Positions 1 through 10,015 of a stretch of DNA of 64,000 nt are shown here, piece by piece. Position numbers and translations under genes: made by a program. Position 1 is the stretch's first letter, and each line of letters opens with the position of its first letter. This DNA comes from Amorphoplanes digitatis (GTDB taxonomy: Bacteria; Actinomycetota; Actinomycetes; Mycobacteriales; Micromonosporaceae): NCBI RefSeq assembly GCF_014205335.1, contig NZ_JACHNH010000001.1, forward strand, positions 2,102,501 through 2,166,500. Reading direction: 5' to 3'. The notes under the pieces were generated by a model, which saw nothing but the letters and a program-made list of their open reading frames with translations, was not told the DNA's origin and searched no databases.

Positions 1-1758
<1,758 letters not shown>

Positions 1759-1850
1759 CCAAACTTTATGCTCGACGCGTCCACTGTGTGATTCACAGCA
1801 AACAACCACCCTTGTGTGTCAGAGGGATGTTGGTTGTGTCGCTGATAGCT
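1759..1850 (+). other. 23S-5S internal transcribed spacer
   Basis: Non-coding spacer between the two rRNAs. It contains complementary segments ACAACC (1802-1807) and GGTTGT (1832-1837) that can form a processing stem around the 23S 3' / 5S 5' region. No tRNA is present in the spacer. Confidence 0.7.
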
Positions 1851-1968
1851 GTTTCGGTGGTTATAGCGGAGGGGAAACGCCCGGTCTCATTCCGAACCCG
1901 GAAGCTAAGCCCTCCAGCGCCGATGGTACTGCACTCGGGAGGGTGTGGGAGAGTAGGACGCCGCCGGA
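1851..1968 (+). rRNA. rrf: 5S ribosomal RNA
   Basis: The gene begins GTTTCGGTGGTTATAGCG and ends in GAGTAGGACGCCGCCGGA. It contains the conserved loop CATTCCGAACCCGGAAGCTAAG and the GCGCCGATGGTACTGC segment. The length of about 118 nt is normal for actinobacteria. It is the last gene of the rrn operon. Confidence 0.96.
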
Positions 1969-1978
1969 CTTAACGTAC

Positions 1979-2021
1979 AGTCGAGGGCCTTCCCCGGTAG
2001 GGGTTGGCCCTCGACTGCTTT
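1979..2021 (+). terminator. rrn operon terminator
   Basis: An inverted repeat AGTCGAGGGCC (1979-1989) / GGCCCTCGACT (2006-2016) is followed by GCTTTTG. This is a stable GC-rich stem with a short T run directly downstream of 5S. Confidence 0.85.
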
Positions 2022-2179
2022 TGTGCGTGCGGGCCCTAGTAGCGTTGGACGGACGCGTGCTCGCCGTGTCCCCGACCGTAGTGGCCCGAACCCGCAGTTG
2101 ATACCGCTCCGTACTTGATGTGCTCCGGCCGACCTCGCCGACGTTGTGAGGGCCCGCCGAACTTGGAAGGACTTGACCC

Positions 2180-4963
2180 GTGAACCCAGGACCGCAGGAC
2201 GGCGGCTCCACCAACCGCGACGACGAGGGCCGGGCCGGCCGCGGTCGCGACGGAGGCTCCGGCGCGAACCCCCGTGGTGATCGGGGAGACCGAGGCGGCC
2301 CGCGCCGCGAGGGCGGCTTCCGCGCCGGCGGTGACCGTGGCGGCCACTCCGGTGGCGGCGACCGCGGTGGCTACCGTGGCGGCGACCGTTCCCAGGGCGG
2401 CGACCGTGGCGGCTACTCCGGCGGCGGCAACCGCGACCGTGGCGGCCAGTCCGGTGGCGGCGACCGTGGTGGTTACCGCGGTGGCGACCGTCCGCAGGGC
2501 GGCGGTTTCCGCAGTGGCGGCGACCGGGGCGGTTACTCCGGTGGCGGTGGCGGTGGTGACCGTGGCGGTTACCGCGGCGGCGACCGCCCCCAGGGCGGCG
2601 ACCGCGGCGGCTACTCCGGCGGCGGAGATCGTGGCGGTTACTCCGGCGGCGGTGACCGTGGTGGTTACCGCGGTGGCGACCGTCCGCAGGGCGGCGGCTT
2701 CCGTAGCGGCGGCGACCGGGGCGGTTACTCCGGTGGCGGTGGCGGTGGTGACCGTGGCGGTTACCGCGGCGGCGACCGCCCCCAGGGCGGCGACCGCGGC
2801 GGCTACTCCGGCGGCGGAGATCGTGGCGGTTACTCCGGCGGCGGTGACCGTGGTGGTTACCGCGGTGGCGACCGTCCGCAGGGCGGCGGCTTCCGCAGTG
2901 GCGGCGACCGGGGCGGTTACTCCGGTGGCGGTGGCGGTGGCGACCGTGGTGGTTACCGCGGTGGCGGTGACCGTCCGCAGGGCGGCGGCTTCCGTAGCGG
3001 TGGCGACCGGGGCGGTTACTCCGGTGGCGGTGGCGGTGGCGACCGTGGTGGTTACCGCGGTGGCGGCGACCGTCCGCAGGGCGGCGGCTTCCGTAGCGGT
3101 GGCGACCGGGGCGGCTACTCCGGTGGCGGCGACCGTGGGGGCTACTCCGGTGGCGGCGACCGTGGCGGCTACCGCGGCGGCGACCGTCCGCAAGGCGGTG
3201 GCTTCCGCAGTGGTGGCGACCGTCCGCAGGGCGGCGACCGTGGTGGCTTCCGTAGCGGCGGTGACCGTCCGCAGAGCGGTGGCTTCCGCAGCGGTGGCGA
3301 CCGTCCCCAGGGCGGCGACCGTGGTGGCTTCCGTAGCGGTGGCGACCGTCCGCAGGGCGGCGACCGTGGTGGCTTCCGTAGTGGTGGCGACCGTCCGCAG
3401 GGCGGCGGCTTCCGCAGCGGTGGCGACCGGGGCGGCTACTCCGGTGGCGGCGACCGCGGCGGCTACCGTGGCGGCGACCGCTCCGAGGGCGGCGCGCGCG
3501 GCAGCTTCCAGGGCGGTTCCGGCGGATACCGCGGCGACCGTCCCCAGGGCGACCGCCCGCAGGGTGACCGGGGTGGCTTCCGTAGCGGCGGCGACCGTCC
3601 CCAGGGCGGCGACCGCGGCGGCTTCCGCAGCGGTGGCGACCGGGGCGGCTACTCCGGTGGCGGCGACCGCGGCGGCTACCGCAGCGACCGGGGCCCGCGC
3701 GACGACCGCAGCGGCGGCGCCCCCCGCGACGACCGTGGCCCGCGTGACAACCGCGGCCCCCGTGACGACCGTGGCCCGCGCGACCACCGTGGCCCGCGCG
3801 ACGACCGTGGACCCCGTGACGACCGTGGACCGCGCGACGACCGTGGACCCCGTGACGACCGTGGACCGCGTGACGAACGTTCCCGCGACGACCGTGGGCC
3901 CCGCGGGGAGGGCGTGTTCGTGGAGCGCGAGGACCAGGCCGCGTTCCGGGCGCCGGAACTGCCCGAGGATGTCGCCGCGACCGACCTCGACAAGGAGGTG
4001 CGCGCCGAGCTGCTGAGCCTCTCGCGCGACACCGCCGACCGGGTCGCCCGGCACCTCGTGGCCGCCGGCCAGATCATCGACGAGGACTCCGAGCTCGCGC
4101 TGCACCACGCGATCGCCGCCCGGCGCCTCGCGTCGCGCATCGCGGTGGTGCGGGAGGCCGTCGGGCTCGCCGCGTACGCCGCGGGGGACTGGACCACGGC
4201 GATCGCGGAGCTGCGGACGTACCACCGGATGACGGGCCGGCAGACCCACCTGGCCGAGCTTGCCGACTGTGAGCGGGCGCTGGGTCGCCCGGAACGGGCG
4301 ATCGATCTGTTCCGTGGCGCCGAGAAGGAGGCGCTCGACAAGGCCGGCGCGATCGAGCTGCTGATCGTGGCGGCCGGCGCGCGGGGCGACCTCGGCCAGC
4401 ACGACGCGGCCGTGGCGATGCTCCAGGTGCGTGAGCTGACCGCCGACGAGGACGCCGACTGGGCGGCCCGGCTGCGTTACGCGTACGCCGACGCGCTGCT
4501 CGCCGCTGGCCGGCGTGAGGAATCCCGCGAGTGGTTCGCCCGGGCGGCGGCCACCGACCAGGACAGCCTCACCGACGCGGCCGAGCGGCTGCTCGAGCTC
4601 GACGGCGTCACGATCGAGGGCGACGACCCGGACGAGGACGACGACCTGGACGGGGACGAGAACCCGGCCGAGGCCCGCGCGGACCACGACGAGGACGACG
4701 ACGAGTCCGCGGACGAGGACGACGAGGACGAGGACGGTGACGACCTCGACGGGGCATACCTCGACGACGACGAGTCCGACGACGACGAAGATGACGACGA
4801 CGAGGACGACGACGAACTGGTCGACGACGTCGCCGACGGCAAGGCCGGTGACGACGAGTTCGTCGCCCGCGGCGCCGAGGACGTCGACGAGGACGACGAG
4901 GTCGACGAGGACGACGAACCGGCCGGCGGCGTGACGCAGGGCGGCAAGGAGACCGGAGCGTGA
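2180..4963 (+). CDS. RGG-repeat, TPR-like and acidic-tail protein (Rv1691-type)
   Basis: A GTG start sits 8 nt after GGAAGGA. The 927-residue protein has three parts. Residues about 20-575 are an extreme low-complexity tract of [15 protein letters not shown] and FRSGGD units ending in [11 protein letters not shown] repeats. Residues about 577-805 form a helical TPR-like domain resembling the actinobacterial protein found upstream of the HAD-IIA phosphatase (Rv1691). Residues about 810-927 are almost entirely Asp and Glu. The R/G/Y/D tract resembles RGG RNA-binding or phase-separating regions, so an RNA- or ribosome-linked role next to the rrn operon is possible but inferred. The stop overlaps the next start by 4 nt (GTGA), which suggests translational coupling. 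The repeats keep other frames open, but only this frame gives a sensible C-terminal domain. Confidence 0.9.
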   Translation: MNPGPQDGGSTNRDDEGRAGRGRDGGSGANPRGDRGDRGGPRREGGFRAGGDRGGHSGGGDRGGYRGGDRSQGGDRGGYSGGGNRDRGGQSGGGDRGGYRGGDRPQGGGFRSGGDRGGYSGGGGGGDRGGYRGGDRPQGGDRGGYSGGGDRGGYSGGGDRGGYRGGDRPQGGGFRSGGDRGGYSGGGGGGDRGGYRGGDRPQGGDRGGYSGGGDRGGYSGGGDRGGYRGGDRPQGGGFRSGGDRGGYSGGGGGGDRGGYRGGGDRPQGGGFRSGGDRGGYSGGGGGGDRGGYRGGGDRPQGGGFRSGGDRGGYSGGGDRGGYSGGGDRGGYRGGDRPQGGGFRSGGDRPQGGDRGGFRSGGDRPQSGGFRSGGDRPQGGDRGGFRSGGDRPQGGDRGGFRSGGDRPQGGGFRSGGDRGGYSGGGDRGGYRGGDRSEGGARGSFQGGSGGYRGDRPQGDRPQGDRGGFRSGGDRPQGGDRGGFRSGGDRGGYSGGGDRGGYRSDRGPRDDRSGGAPRDDRGPRDNRGPRDDRGPRDHRGPRDDRGPRDDRGPRDDRGPRDDRGPRDERSRDDRGPRGEGVFVEREDQAAFRAPELPEDVAATDLDKEVRAELLSLSRDTADRVARHLVAAGQIIDEDSELALHHAIAARRLASRIAVVREAVGLAAYAAGDWTTAIAELRTYHRMTGRQTHLAELADCERALGRPERAIDLFRGAEKEALDKAGAIELLIVAAGARGDLGQHDAAVAMLQVRELTADEDADWAARLRYAYADALLAAGRREESREWFARAAATDQDSLTDAAERLLELDGVTIEGDDPDEDDDLDGDENPAEARADHDEDDDESADEDDEDEDGDDLDGAYLDDDESDDDEDDDDEDDDELVDDVADGKAGDDEFVARGAEDVDEDDEVDEDDEPAGGVTQGGKETGA
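2461..3670 (+). repeat. Intragenic tandem repeats encoding RGG/GGY units
   Basis: Near-identical 192-bp units start at 2461 and 2653, with a partial third from 2845. They are followed by 105-bp units (about 2950 and 3055) and shorter GGCGACCGTCCGCAGGGCGGC-like units to about 3670. All unit lengths are multiples of three, so copy-number change keeps the reading frame. Confidence 0.9.
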
Positions 4964-5943
4964 GCCTGGTAGACGGGTACGACCTGGTCATCTTCGACCT
5001 CGACGGCGTCGTCTACCTGATCGACAAGCCGATCGACGGCGCGGCCGAGGCGGTCGAGCGGCTGCGCGCGGCCGGCACGGCGGTCGCGTACGCGACGAAC
5101 AACGCGTCGCGGCGCGCCGCCGACGTCGCCGCCCTGCTGACGGGCATGGGTGTGTCCGCCGCCGCCGACGAGGTGCTGACCTCGGCCGGCGCGGCGGCGG
5201 CCATGCTCGCCGAGCGGCTGCCCGCGGGGGCTCCCGTGCTGGTGGTCGGCGCGGAGGCGCTGCGGGCCGAGGTCCGCGACGCCGGCCTCACCCCGGTGGA
5301 GCGGCTCGACGACGAGCCGGTGGCCGTCGTGCAGGGCTACGGGCCCGACGTCGGCTGGCGGATCCTCGCCGAGGCGTCGCTGGCCGTACGGGCGGGCGCG
5401 CTCTGGATGGCGACCAACACGGACCGGACCCTGCCGAGCCCGCGCGGCCCGCTGCCGGGCAACGGCTCGCTGCTGTCGGTGCTGCGCACGGCGCTGAACC
5501 GGGAGCCGGACGTGATCGTCGGCAAGCCGGCGCCGGCGCTGTTCGAGACCGCGGCGTCGCAGTCGGGGTCCGAGCGGCCGCTGGTGGTCGGTGACCGGCT
5601 CGACACCGACATCGAGGGTGCCGTCGGCGCCGGCATGGACTGCCTGCTCGTGTTGACCGGCGTGAGCGGGCCGGCGGAGGTGTTGCAGGCTCCGAAGCAG
5701 CACCGGCCGACCTATGTGGCGAACGACGTCTCGGGGCTGTTCGGCTCGGCCGACGCCGCCCGGATCCCGGCCGGCGCGGACGAACTCGGCGGCTGGCGGC
5801 TGGCCTCGGGAAGGCTCGAAGGATCCGGTACGCCGGTGGACGCGCTGCGGCTGCTCGCCCGCGTGTACTGGAACGGCGGCGAGGCGCGGGCCGGCTCGGA
5901 CGAGGCGCGCGAACTGCTGACCGGCTGGGGTCTACCCGCCTGA
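4960..5943 (+). CDS. HAD-IIA family phosphatase
   Basis: 327-residue HAD superfamily subclass IIA hydrolase. Motif I is FDLDGVVY near the N-terminus, motif II is the TNNAS segment, motif III is the Lys of VGKPAPALF, and motif IV is [11 protein letters not shown]. The cap domain lies between motifs II and III. The M. tuberculosis homologue at this locus (Rv1692) is a glycerol-3-phosphate phosphatase, so glycerophospholipid recycling is the likely role. The GTG start overlaps the previous stop by 4 nt. It is the last gene of the two-gene unit and is followed by a terminator. Confidence 0.92.
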   Translation: MSLVDGYDLVIFDLDGVVYLIDKPIDGAAEAVERLRAAGTAVAYATNNASRRAADVAALLTGMGVSAAADEVLTSAGAAAAMLAERLPAGAPVLVVGAEALRAEVRDAGLTPVERLDDEPVAVVQGYGPDVGWRILAEASLAVRAGALWMATNTDRTLPSPRGPLPGNGSLLSVLRTALNREPDVIVGKPAPALFETAASQSGSERPLVVGDRLDTDIEGAVGAGMDCLLVLTGVSGPAEVLQAPKQHRPTYVANDVSGLFGSADAARIPAGADELGGWRLASGRLEGSGTPVDALRLLARVYWNGGEARAGSDEARELLTGWGLPA

Positions 5944-5955
5944 ACCACAAGCAAC

Positions 5956-6005
5956 ACCGACGGCCCGTTCCACCCGCACCCGGGTAGGACGGGCCGTCGG
6001 TCGTT
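5956..6005 (+). terminator. Intrinsic terminator after the HAD phosphatase
   Basis: Perfect 13-bp inverted repeat ACCGACGGCCCGT (5956-5968) / ACGGGCCGTCGGT (5989-6001) with a 20-nt loop, followed by CGTT. The T run is short, as is common in GC-rich actinobacteria. Confidence 0.75.
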
Positions 6006-6169
6006 CAGGGCTGTCCGAACGGCGGATAACCGCCGCGCCGGGGCGTCGTTGATCACCGGCAGGCGCCACGCCTACGGGGGATTTCCCCGCCGGGTGCGGC
6101 CGGAGATAGTGGACACCCAGAGGTCGGTTCCGACGCTTTGTGGTGGCCCCGACGGGAGTCGACGACCAA

Positions 6170-7654
6170 GTGGCAGCACGGACACACAAGGACAGGACGC
6201 CCCCGCGGCGAGGACTGCTGATCTGGCTCTCCGGCGCCGATCCCGACACGCTGTCGCGCAGTCCCCGGGAGAAACGGAAGTTCTCCGGGCTCGGCGGCAT
6301 CGTCCTCACCACCGCGTGCATGGCCGGGCTCTCCGCGGGCTTCGCCCTGCACACGGGGGTACGCGCACCGCTGCTTGCCTCCGCCGTCATCGCTCTGCTG
6401 TGGGCGCTCGCCATCGCCAACCTGGACCGGTGGCTGGTCGCCGCCGCGGGCCGCCGCGAACGCTGGTGGGAGAACCTGGCCACGCTGGTGCCCCGCATCC
6501 TGCTCGCGCTGGTGATCGGTGCGGTGGTCTCGACGCCGCTGGTGCTGTGGATCTTCCAGCAGGAGATCCAGGCCCAGCTGACCGTCACCCGGCAGGTCGA
6601 GCGCAACGTCTACGAGCAGAAGCTCAAGACCGACGCCCGCTTCGCGGTGATTCCCGGCCTCCAGGCCGAGGTGACCCGGCTCCAGCAGGTCGCGGCGGGC
6701 TCGCTGATCGAGGACCTGGTCGGCAAGGACGCCGCGGTCGTGCGCGACCAGGCCGAGTACGACAAGCTCGACAAGCGGTACTCCGACGCGCGCGCTGCCG
6801 CGATCGCCGAGTTCGACGGCACGGACGGCACCGGGCAGCGGGGCGGCGGCCCGGCGTACAAGACGAAGCTGAAGGCCGCGGCGGAGCTGCGTGACCAGCG
6901 GGACTCGGCCAAGGAGCGGCTCGACAGGTCGAAGAACGAGGCGCTCGAGCGGCAGAAGTCGACAAGCTCCAAGGAACAGGCGACCGCGCAGGGCGACCTG
7001 GCGACCAAGGAGTCCGAGCTGGCGCGGCTCAAGAGCCTGAAGCAGGCCGAGGAGGACCGCTATCTCATCGACAGCGGCAACGACCGCGGCCTGCTCGCCC
7101 AGCTCGAGGCGCTGAGCCAGATCACCGACAGCAACGCGACGCTGAAGACGGCGTACCTGACCCTGCTGCTGTTCATCACCGCGATCGAGATCCTGCCGGT
7201 GCTTACCAAGTTCCTGCTCAACATCGGGCCGGCGACCGCGTACGACGAGATCCTGGCGACCGCGGAGAAGAGCGACGTGCAGGCGGCGCGGGCCAGGATC
7301 GAGTTCGAGCGGGAGCAGGAACGCCAGGACCTCAAGGCGCAGGCGGCGCGGCAGGAGGAGATCCGCAAGGAGACCGCCGGCCGGGAGACGCACGTGCAGA
7401 CGGAGATCCGCAAGCGGGAGCTGGACCGGTGGCGCAGCGACGAGCTGCACCGGCTGAACGGCGGCGAGGAGCCGGCCACCCGCCGTACGCTGCGGTTCCC
7501 GGGTCCGCGGCGGGCCAAGGCGGACCGCTCCGGCTATCAGGACTGGCCGGCCGACGAGTCGACGACCCGCGCGGCGGGTGCGGAGACGCACCTGGCGCTG
7601 CCGGAGAACGAGGGCGACGGCGAGGGCACCGTGCCGCGCTGGCGTTTCAAGTAG
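6170..7654 (+). CDS. DUF4407-like membrane/coiled-coil protein
   Basis: About 494 residues from GTG 6170, which has GGGAG 11 nt upstream. An in-frame GTG at 6140 would add 10 residues. Three hydrophobic segments lie near the N-terminus (beginning IVLTTACMAG, ASAVIALLWA and LVPRILLALV). A long charged alpha-helical/coiled-coil region follows, rich in Lys, Glu, Arg and Gln, and then a fourth membrane segment (LTLLLFITAIEILPVL) and a cytoplasmic Arg/Glu-rich helix. This arrangement matches DUF4407 proteins. It ends head-to-head with the five-gene minus-strand operon that stops at 7700 and shares a bidirectional terminator with it. A role as membrane component of that system is inferred from position. 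Confidence 0.8.
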   Translation: MAARTHKDRTPPRRGLLIWLSGADPDTLSRSPREKRKFSGLGGIVLTTACMAGLSAGFALHTGVRAPLLASAVIALLWALAIANLDRWLVAAAGRRERWWENLATLVPRILLALVIGAVVSTPLVLWIFQQEIQAQLTVTRQVERNVYEQKLKTDARFAVIPGLQAEVTRLQQVAAGSLIEDLVGKDAAVVRDQAEYDKLDKRYSDARAAAIAEFDGTDGTGQRGGGPAYKTKLKAAAELRDQRDSAKERLDRSKNEALERQKSTSSKEQATAQGDLATKESELARLKSLKQAEEDRYLIDSGNDRGLLAQLEALSQITDSNATLKTAYLTLLLFITAIEILPVLTKFLLNIGPATAYDEILATAEKSDVQAARARIEFEREQERQDLKAQAARQEEIRKETAGRETHVQTEIRKRELDRWRSDELHRLNGGEEPATRRTLRFPGPRRAKADRSGYQDWPADESTTRAAGAETHLALPENEGDGEGTVPRWRFK

Positions 7655-7657
7655 ACG

Positions 7658-7701
7658 GACCACGGCGGGAGGGCCGCCGGCCCTCCCGCCGTGCCGTGGT
7701 C
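7658..7701. terminator. Bidirectional terminator between convergent genes
   Basis: A long inverted repeat GACCACGGCGGGAGGGCC / GGCCCTCCCGCCGTGCCGTGGTC has a 3-nt loop around 7680 and one bulge. It sits exactly between the stop at 7654 (+) and the stop at 7700 (-). Confidence 0.8.
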
Positions 7702-10015
7702 AGCCGTGGAAGTAGAAGTTGCCGACCAGCGAGCCGTCCGGAATTCCGGCGGGCGGCTTCTCGTGGTTCGCCCACGCACCGATGCTCACGAACTGAAGCT
7801 CGGGGTAGTCGTGCTGAAGCATGGTCCGCAGCCTCTTGGCCCGTTCGTCGCCGGTGCCGTAGGCGATGATCTCGATCCTCTTCGGCTTGCCCAGTCGTAG
7901 GACCTTGAACTCCAGCTGACGCCGGAACTCGCGTACGTCGTCGTCCGGGTTGCTGCGGGACGGCGGCTCCAGGAGGACCTGGATCGGAACCTCGGCCGCC
8001 GCCGCCGCGGTGGTCGGCTCGACGGTCGCCGGCGCCGCGGCGGCCTGCGGCTGCTTGCGCCCCGGTGCCGGCGCCGGCTCGACCCGGAGGATGATCATCG
8101 CGGCGGAGGTCGCGAGCGCCGCGGCCGCCAGGCCGGCTCCGAGGACGAAGATGTGCCGCCAGGTGAGTGCCTGCTCCCGCGGATGACCCTCGAACCAGCG
8201 CCGCCAGGATGGGCGGGTGGTGTGCGGGTGCCCGGCGTCCTCGTCGTCCGGCGGCCGGACCCGGCGCGGCGGCTCGACCGGGGCGAGCCGGCTCTTCGCC
8301 AGCCGCAGCGCGGTGGCCACGTCGTGCGGTGCGTTGTCGTAGCCGACGACGAGGCAGCGCTCGGCCAGCGACCGGGTGCGCGGCGCGTCCGGGTCGAGCT
8401 CGAGCAGCGCCTCGAGGGCGCCCCACATGATGCGTTTGAGCCGGTTGGTGCGGCGGGCCGAGGGCTGGGCCAGGGCGGTGCGGAGCAGGTCGCCGACCCA
8501 TGACTCGTCGGCCTTGCCGCGCAGGCCGGCCCGGGTGAGCGCGGCGGCGAGCGGCTGGAGCAGCCGCATCTCGGAGGTTCGGCCGGGGTTCCGGGATGCC
8601 GATATCCACAGCATCGTCGCGACCTCGTCGGCCGGCAGCGGTTGCAGCTCACCCGCGAGCGAGTCCAGCAGGGCCAGCGGGTTGCGGGTGAGCGCCAGCT
8701 CGGCGTCGGCCTTCGGCGTGTACTCGTGGTGGTGGTTGAGCTCGCCGATGATGATGTCCGGGCTCGCCGGGAAGTGCTCGGGGTCGTCGTCCGGCGTGAG
8801 ACCCAGCTTCAGCAGCCAGTCCCGGGCGGCGGCGAGGTCGCGGTCGTTGCCGAGCACTCCGAGCGGGGTGATCCATTGGCGGGTGTGCTCGCGCAGCCGG
8901 TTCGGCTGCCGGTAGCAGCTCAGCAGCAGTGCCGCGAGGTGGTCGTGCCAGTCGGTGAGCTCGGGCGCCGCGGCGGTGGGCAGCCGGAGGAGATTCTCGG
9001 AGGTGTCGTCCTGCGCCCTGACCGCGCCGGTGAGCACGTCCTCGGCGAGCGGCGCGGTGAAGTCCTGTAGCCGGGCGATCGCGGCCGTCGGCTCGCGCTC
9101 GGCCCACTCCTGCACCAGCGGCCGGTGATTCGCCGTCAGCCGCCGGACCCCGCCGGGCGTCTCCAGCATGGACGGCACGTCGGACCAGCCCGGCACGTGG
9201 TTGGCGTGGCCCAGCTCGATCAGCATCTCGTCGAGCGAGTAGTCGCCGCTGAGCAGCTCCGGCTCGGGGCGCTTGCCGGTGCTGGCGTAGTGCACCAGGT
9301 ACTCGAAGCCGCGGCGCACGTCGGCGCGGCCGAGGTGTGACTTGATCTCGTCCTCGCTCACCGGCCCGCGGCGGAACCAGTGGTCGATGGACTCGGCGCG
9401 GTTCGGCTCGCTGCGCCGGAACTCCTCGGGCCAGCCGCCGGACACCACCCGCAGGTCCGCGGAGTCGGGCCGTTGCAGCATGCATGTCGTCCAGGACCAG
9501 GCGCGCGACTGGCGCTCGGGCAGGACCTTGAGCGCGGCCGGGATGAGCGCCGCAGCCTCGGCCGGGCCGCCCGAGACGGGGATGGCGGACTGCCTGACCA
9601 CGACGCCGCCGAGAACCTGGAGCACGGTGCGCTCGAACCAGCCGGCGTCGTGCGGCACGGGCGGCAGGCCCTGGTCGCCGGCGGCGAGCTCGCTGCCGGC
9701 GGTCCAGGCCCGCAGGGCCGGCATGTCCTCGGTGGCGAACGCGAAGCGGCAGGTGCCGGCGACCCCGAAGGGTCCCCGGCGGCCCTGCACGACGAAGCAC
9801 CACAACCACCGGCCCTGCACCTGTACGCGGCGCAGCGTCCAGATCGGGTGGCCGATCGTCGAGCGGATGCCCTCGGGCGGCTGGCTCAGGTCGGCCTGCA
9901 ACAGGCGCTCGGCGGCCGCCCAGTACTCCCGGGGCGCGGGCGGGCCCACCTCGTGCGGGCTGAAGCCGCGGCCGGTCAGGTCGGCCCACTGCACCATGAT
10001 CATCGACGTGCTCAT
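7700..10015 (-). CDS. GTPase-associated (GAP1-like) membrane protein with OmpA-like tail
   Basis: 771 residues. The ATG at 10015 overlaps the upstream stop by 4 nt (ATGA). Residues 1-600 form a large soluble region with no catalytic motif I can name. Its N-terminus (MVQWADLTGRGFSPHEVG) and its position directly after a double-GTPase-like gene resemble GTPase-associated protein 1 (GAP1) of predicted bacterial GTPase conflict systems. Residues about 620-643 form one transmembrane helix, followed by an Ala/Pro/Thr linker. The last ~95 residues (678-771) end in a fold with IEIIAYGTGDERAKRLRTML and a following beta strand, which resembles the OmpA-like peptidoglycan-binding core. Both domain assignments are profile-level guesses; the membrane segment is clear. 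Confidence 0.7.
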   Translation of the reverse strand: MSTSMIMVQWADLTGRGFSPHEVGPPAPREYWAAAERLLQADLSQPPEGIRSTIGHPIWTLRRVQVQGRWLWCFVVQGRRGPFGVAGTCRFAFATEDMPALRAWTAGSELAAGDQGLPPVPHDAGWFERTVLQVLGGVVVRQSAIPVSGGPAEAAALIPAALKVLPERQSRAWSWTTCMLQRPDSADLRVVSGGWPEEFRRSEPNRAESIDHWFRRGPVSEDEIKSHLGRADVRRGFEYLVHYASTGKRPEPELLSGDYSLDEMLIELGHANHVPGWSDVPSMLETPGGVRRLTANHRPLVQEWAEREPTAAIARLQDFTAPLAEDVLTGAVRAQDDTSENLLRLPTAAAPELTDWHDHLAALLLSCYRQPNRLREHTRQWITPLGVLGNDRDLAAARDWLLKLGLTPDDDPEHFPASPDIIIGELNHHHEYTPKADAELALTRNPLALLDSLAGELQPLPADEVATMLWISASRNPGRTSEMRLLQPLAAALTRAGLRGKADESWVGDLLRTALAQPSARRTNRLKRIMWGALEALLELDPDAPRTRSLAERCLVVGYDNAPHDVATALRLAKSRLAPVEPPRRVRPPDDEDAGHPHTTRPSWRRWFEGHPREQALTWRHIFVLGAGLAAAALATSAAMIILRVEPAPAPGRKQPQAAAAPATVEPTTAAAAAEVPIQVLLEPPSRSNPDDDVREFRRQLEFKVLRLGKPKRIEIIAYGTGDERAKRLRTMLQHDYPELQFVSIGAWANHEKPPAGIPDGSLVGNFYFHG

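Noticed and set aside
2461..3670. Regular repeats that could suggest a CRISPR array
   Set aside because: Units are in-frame coding repeats without unique spacers of constant length.
2036..4687. An 883-codon open frame on the minus strand and a 580-codon plus frame across the repeat gene
   Set aside because: Both are Ala/Val/Thr-rich shadows of the GGC/GAC/CGT repeats. Only the 2180-4963 frame has a ribosome-binding site, a conserved C-terminal domain and coupling to the next gene.
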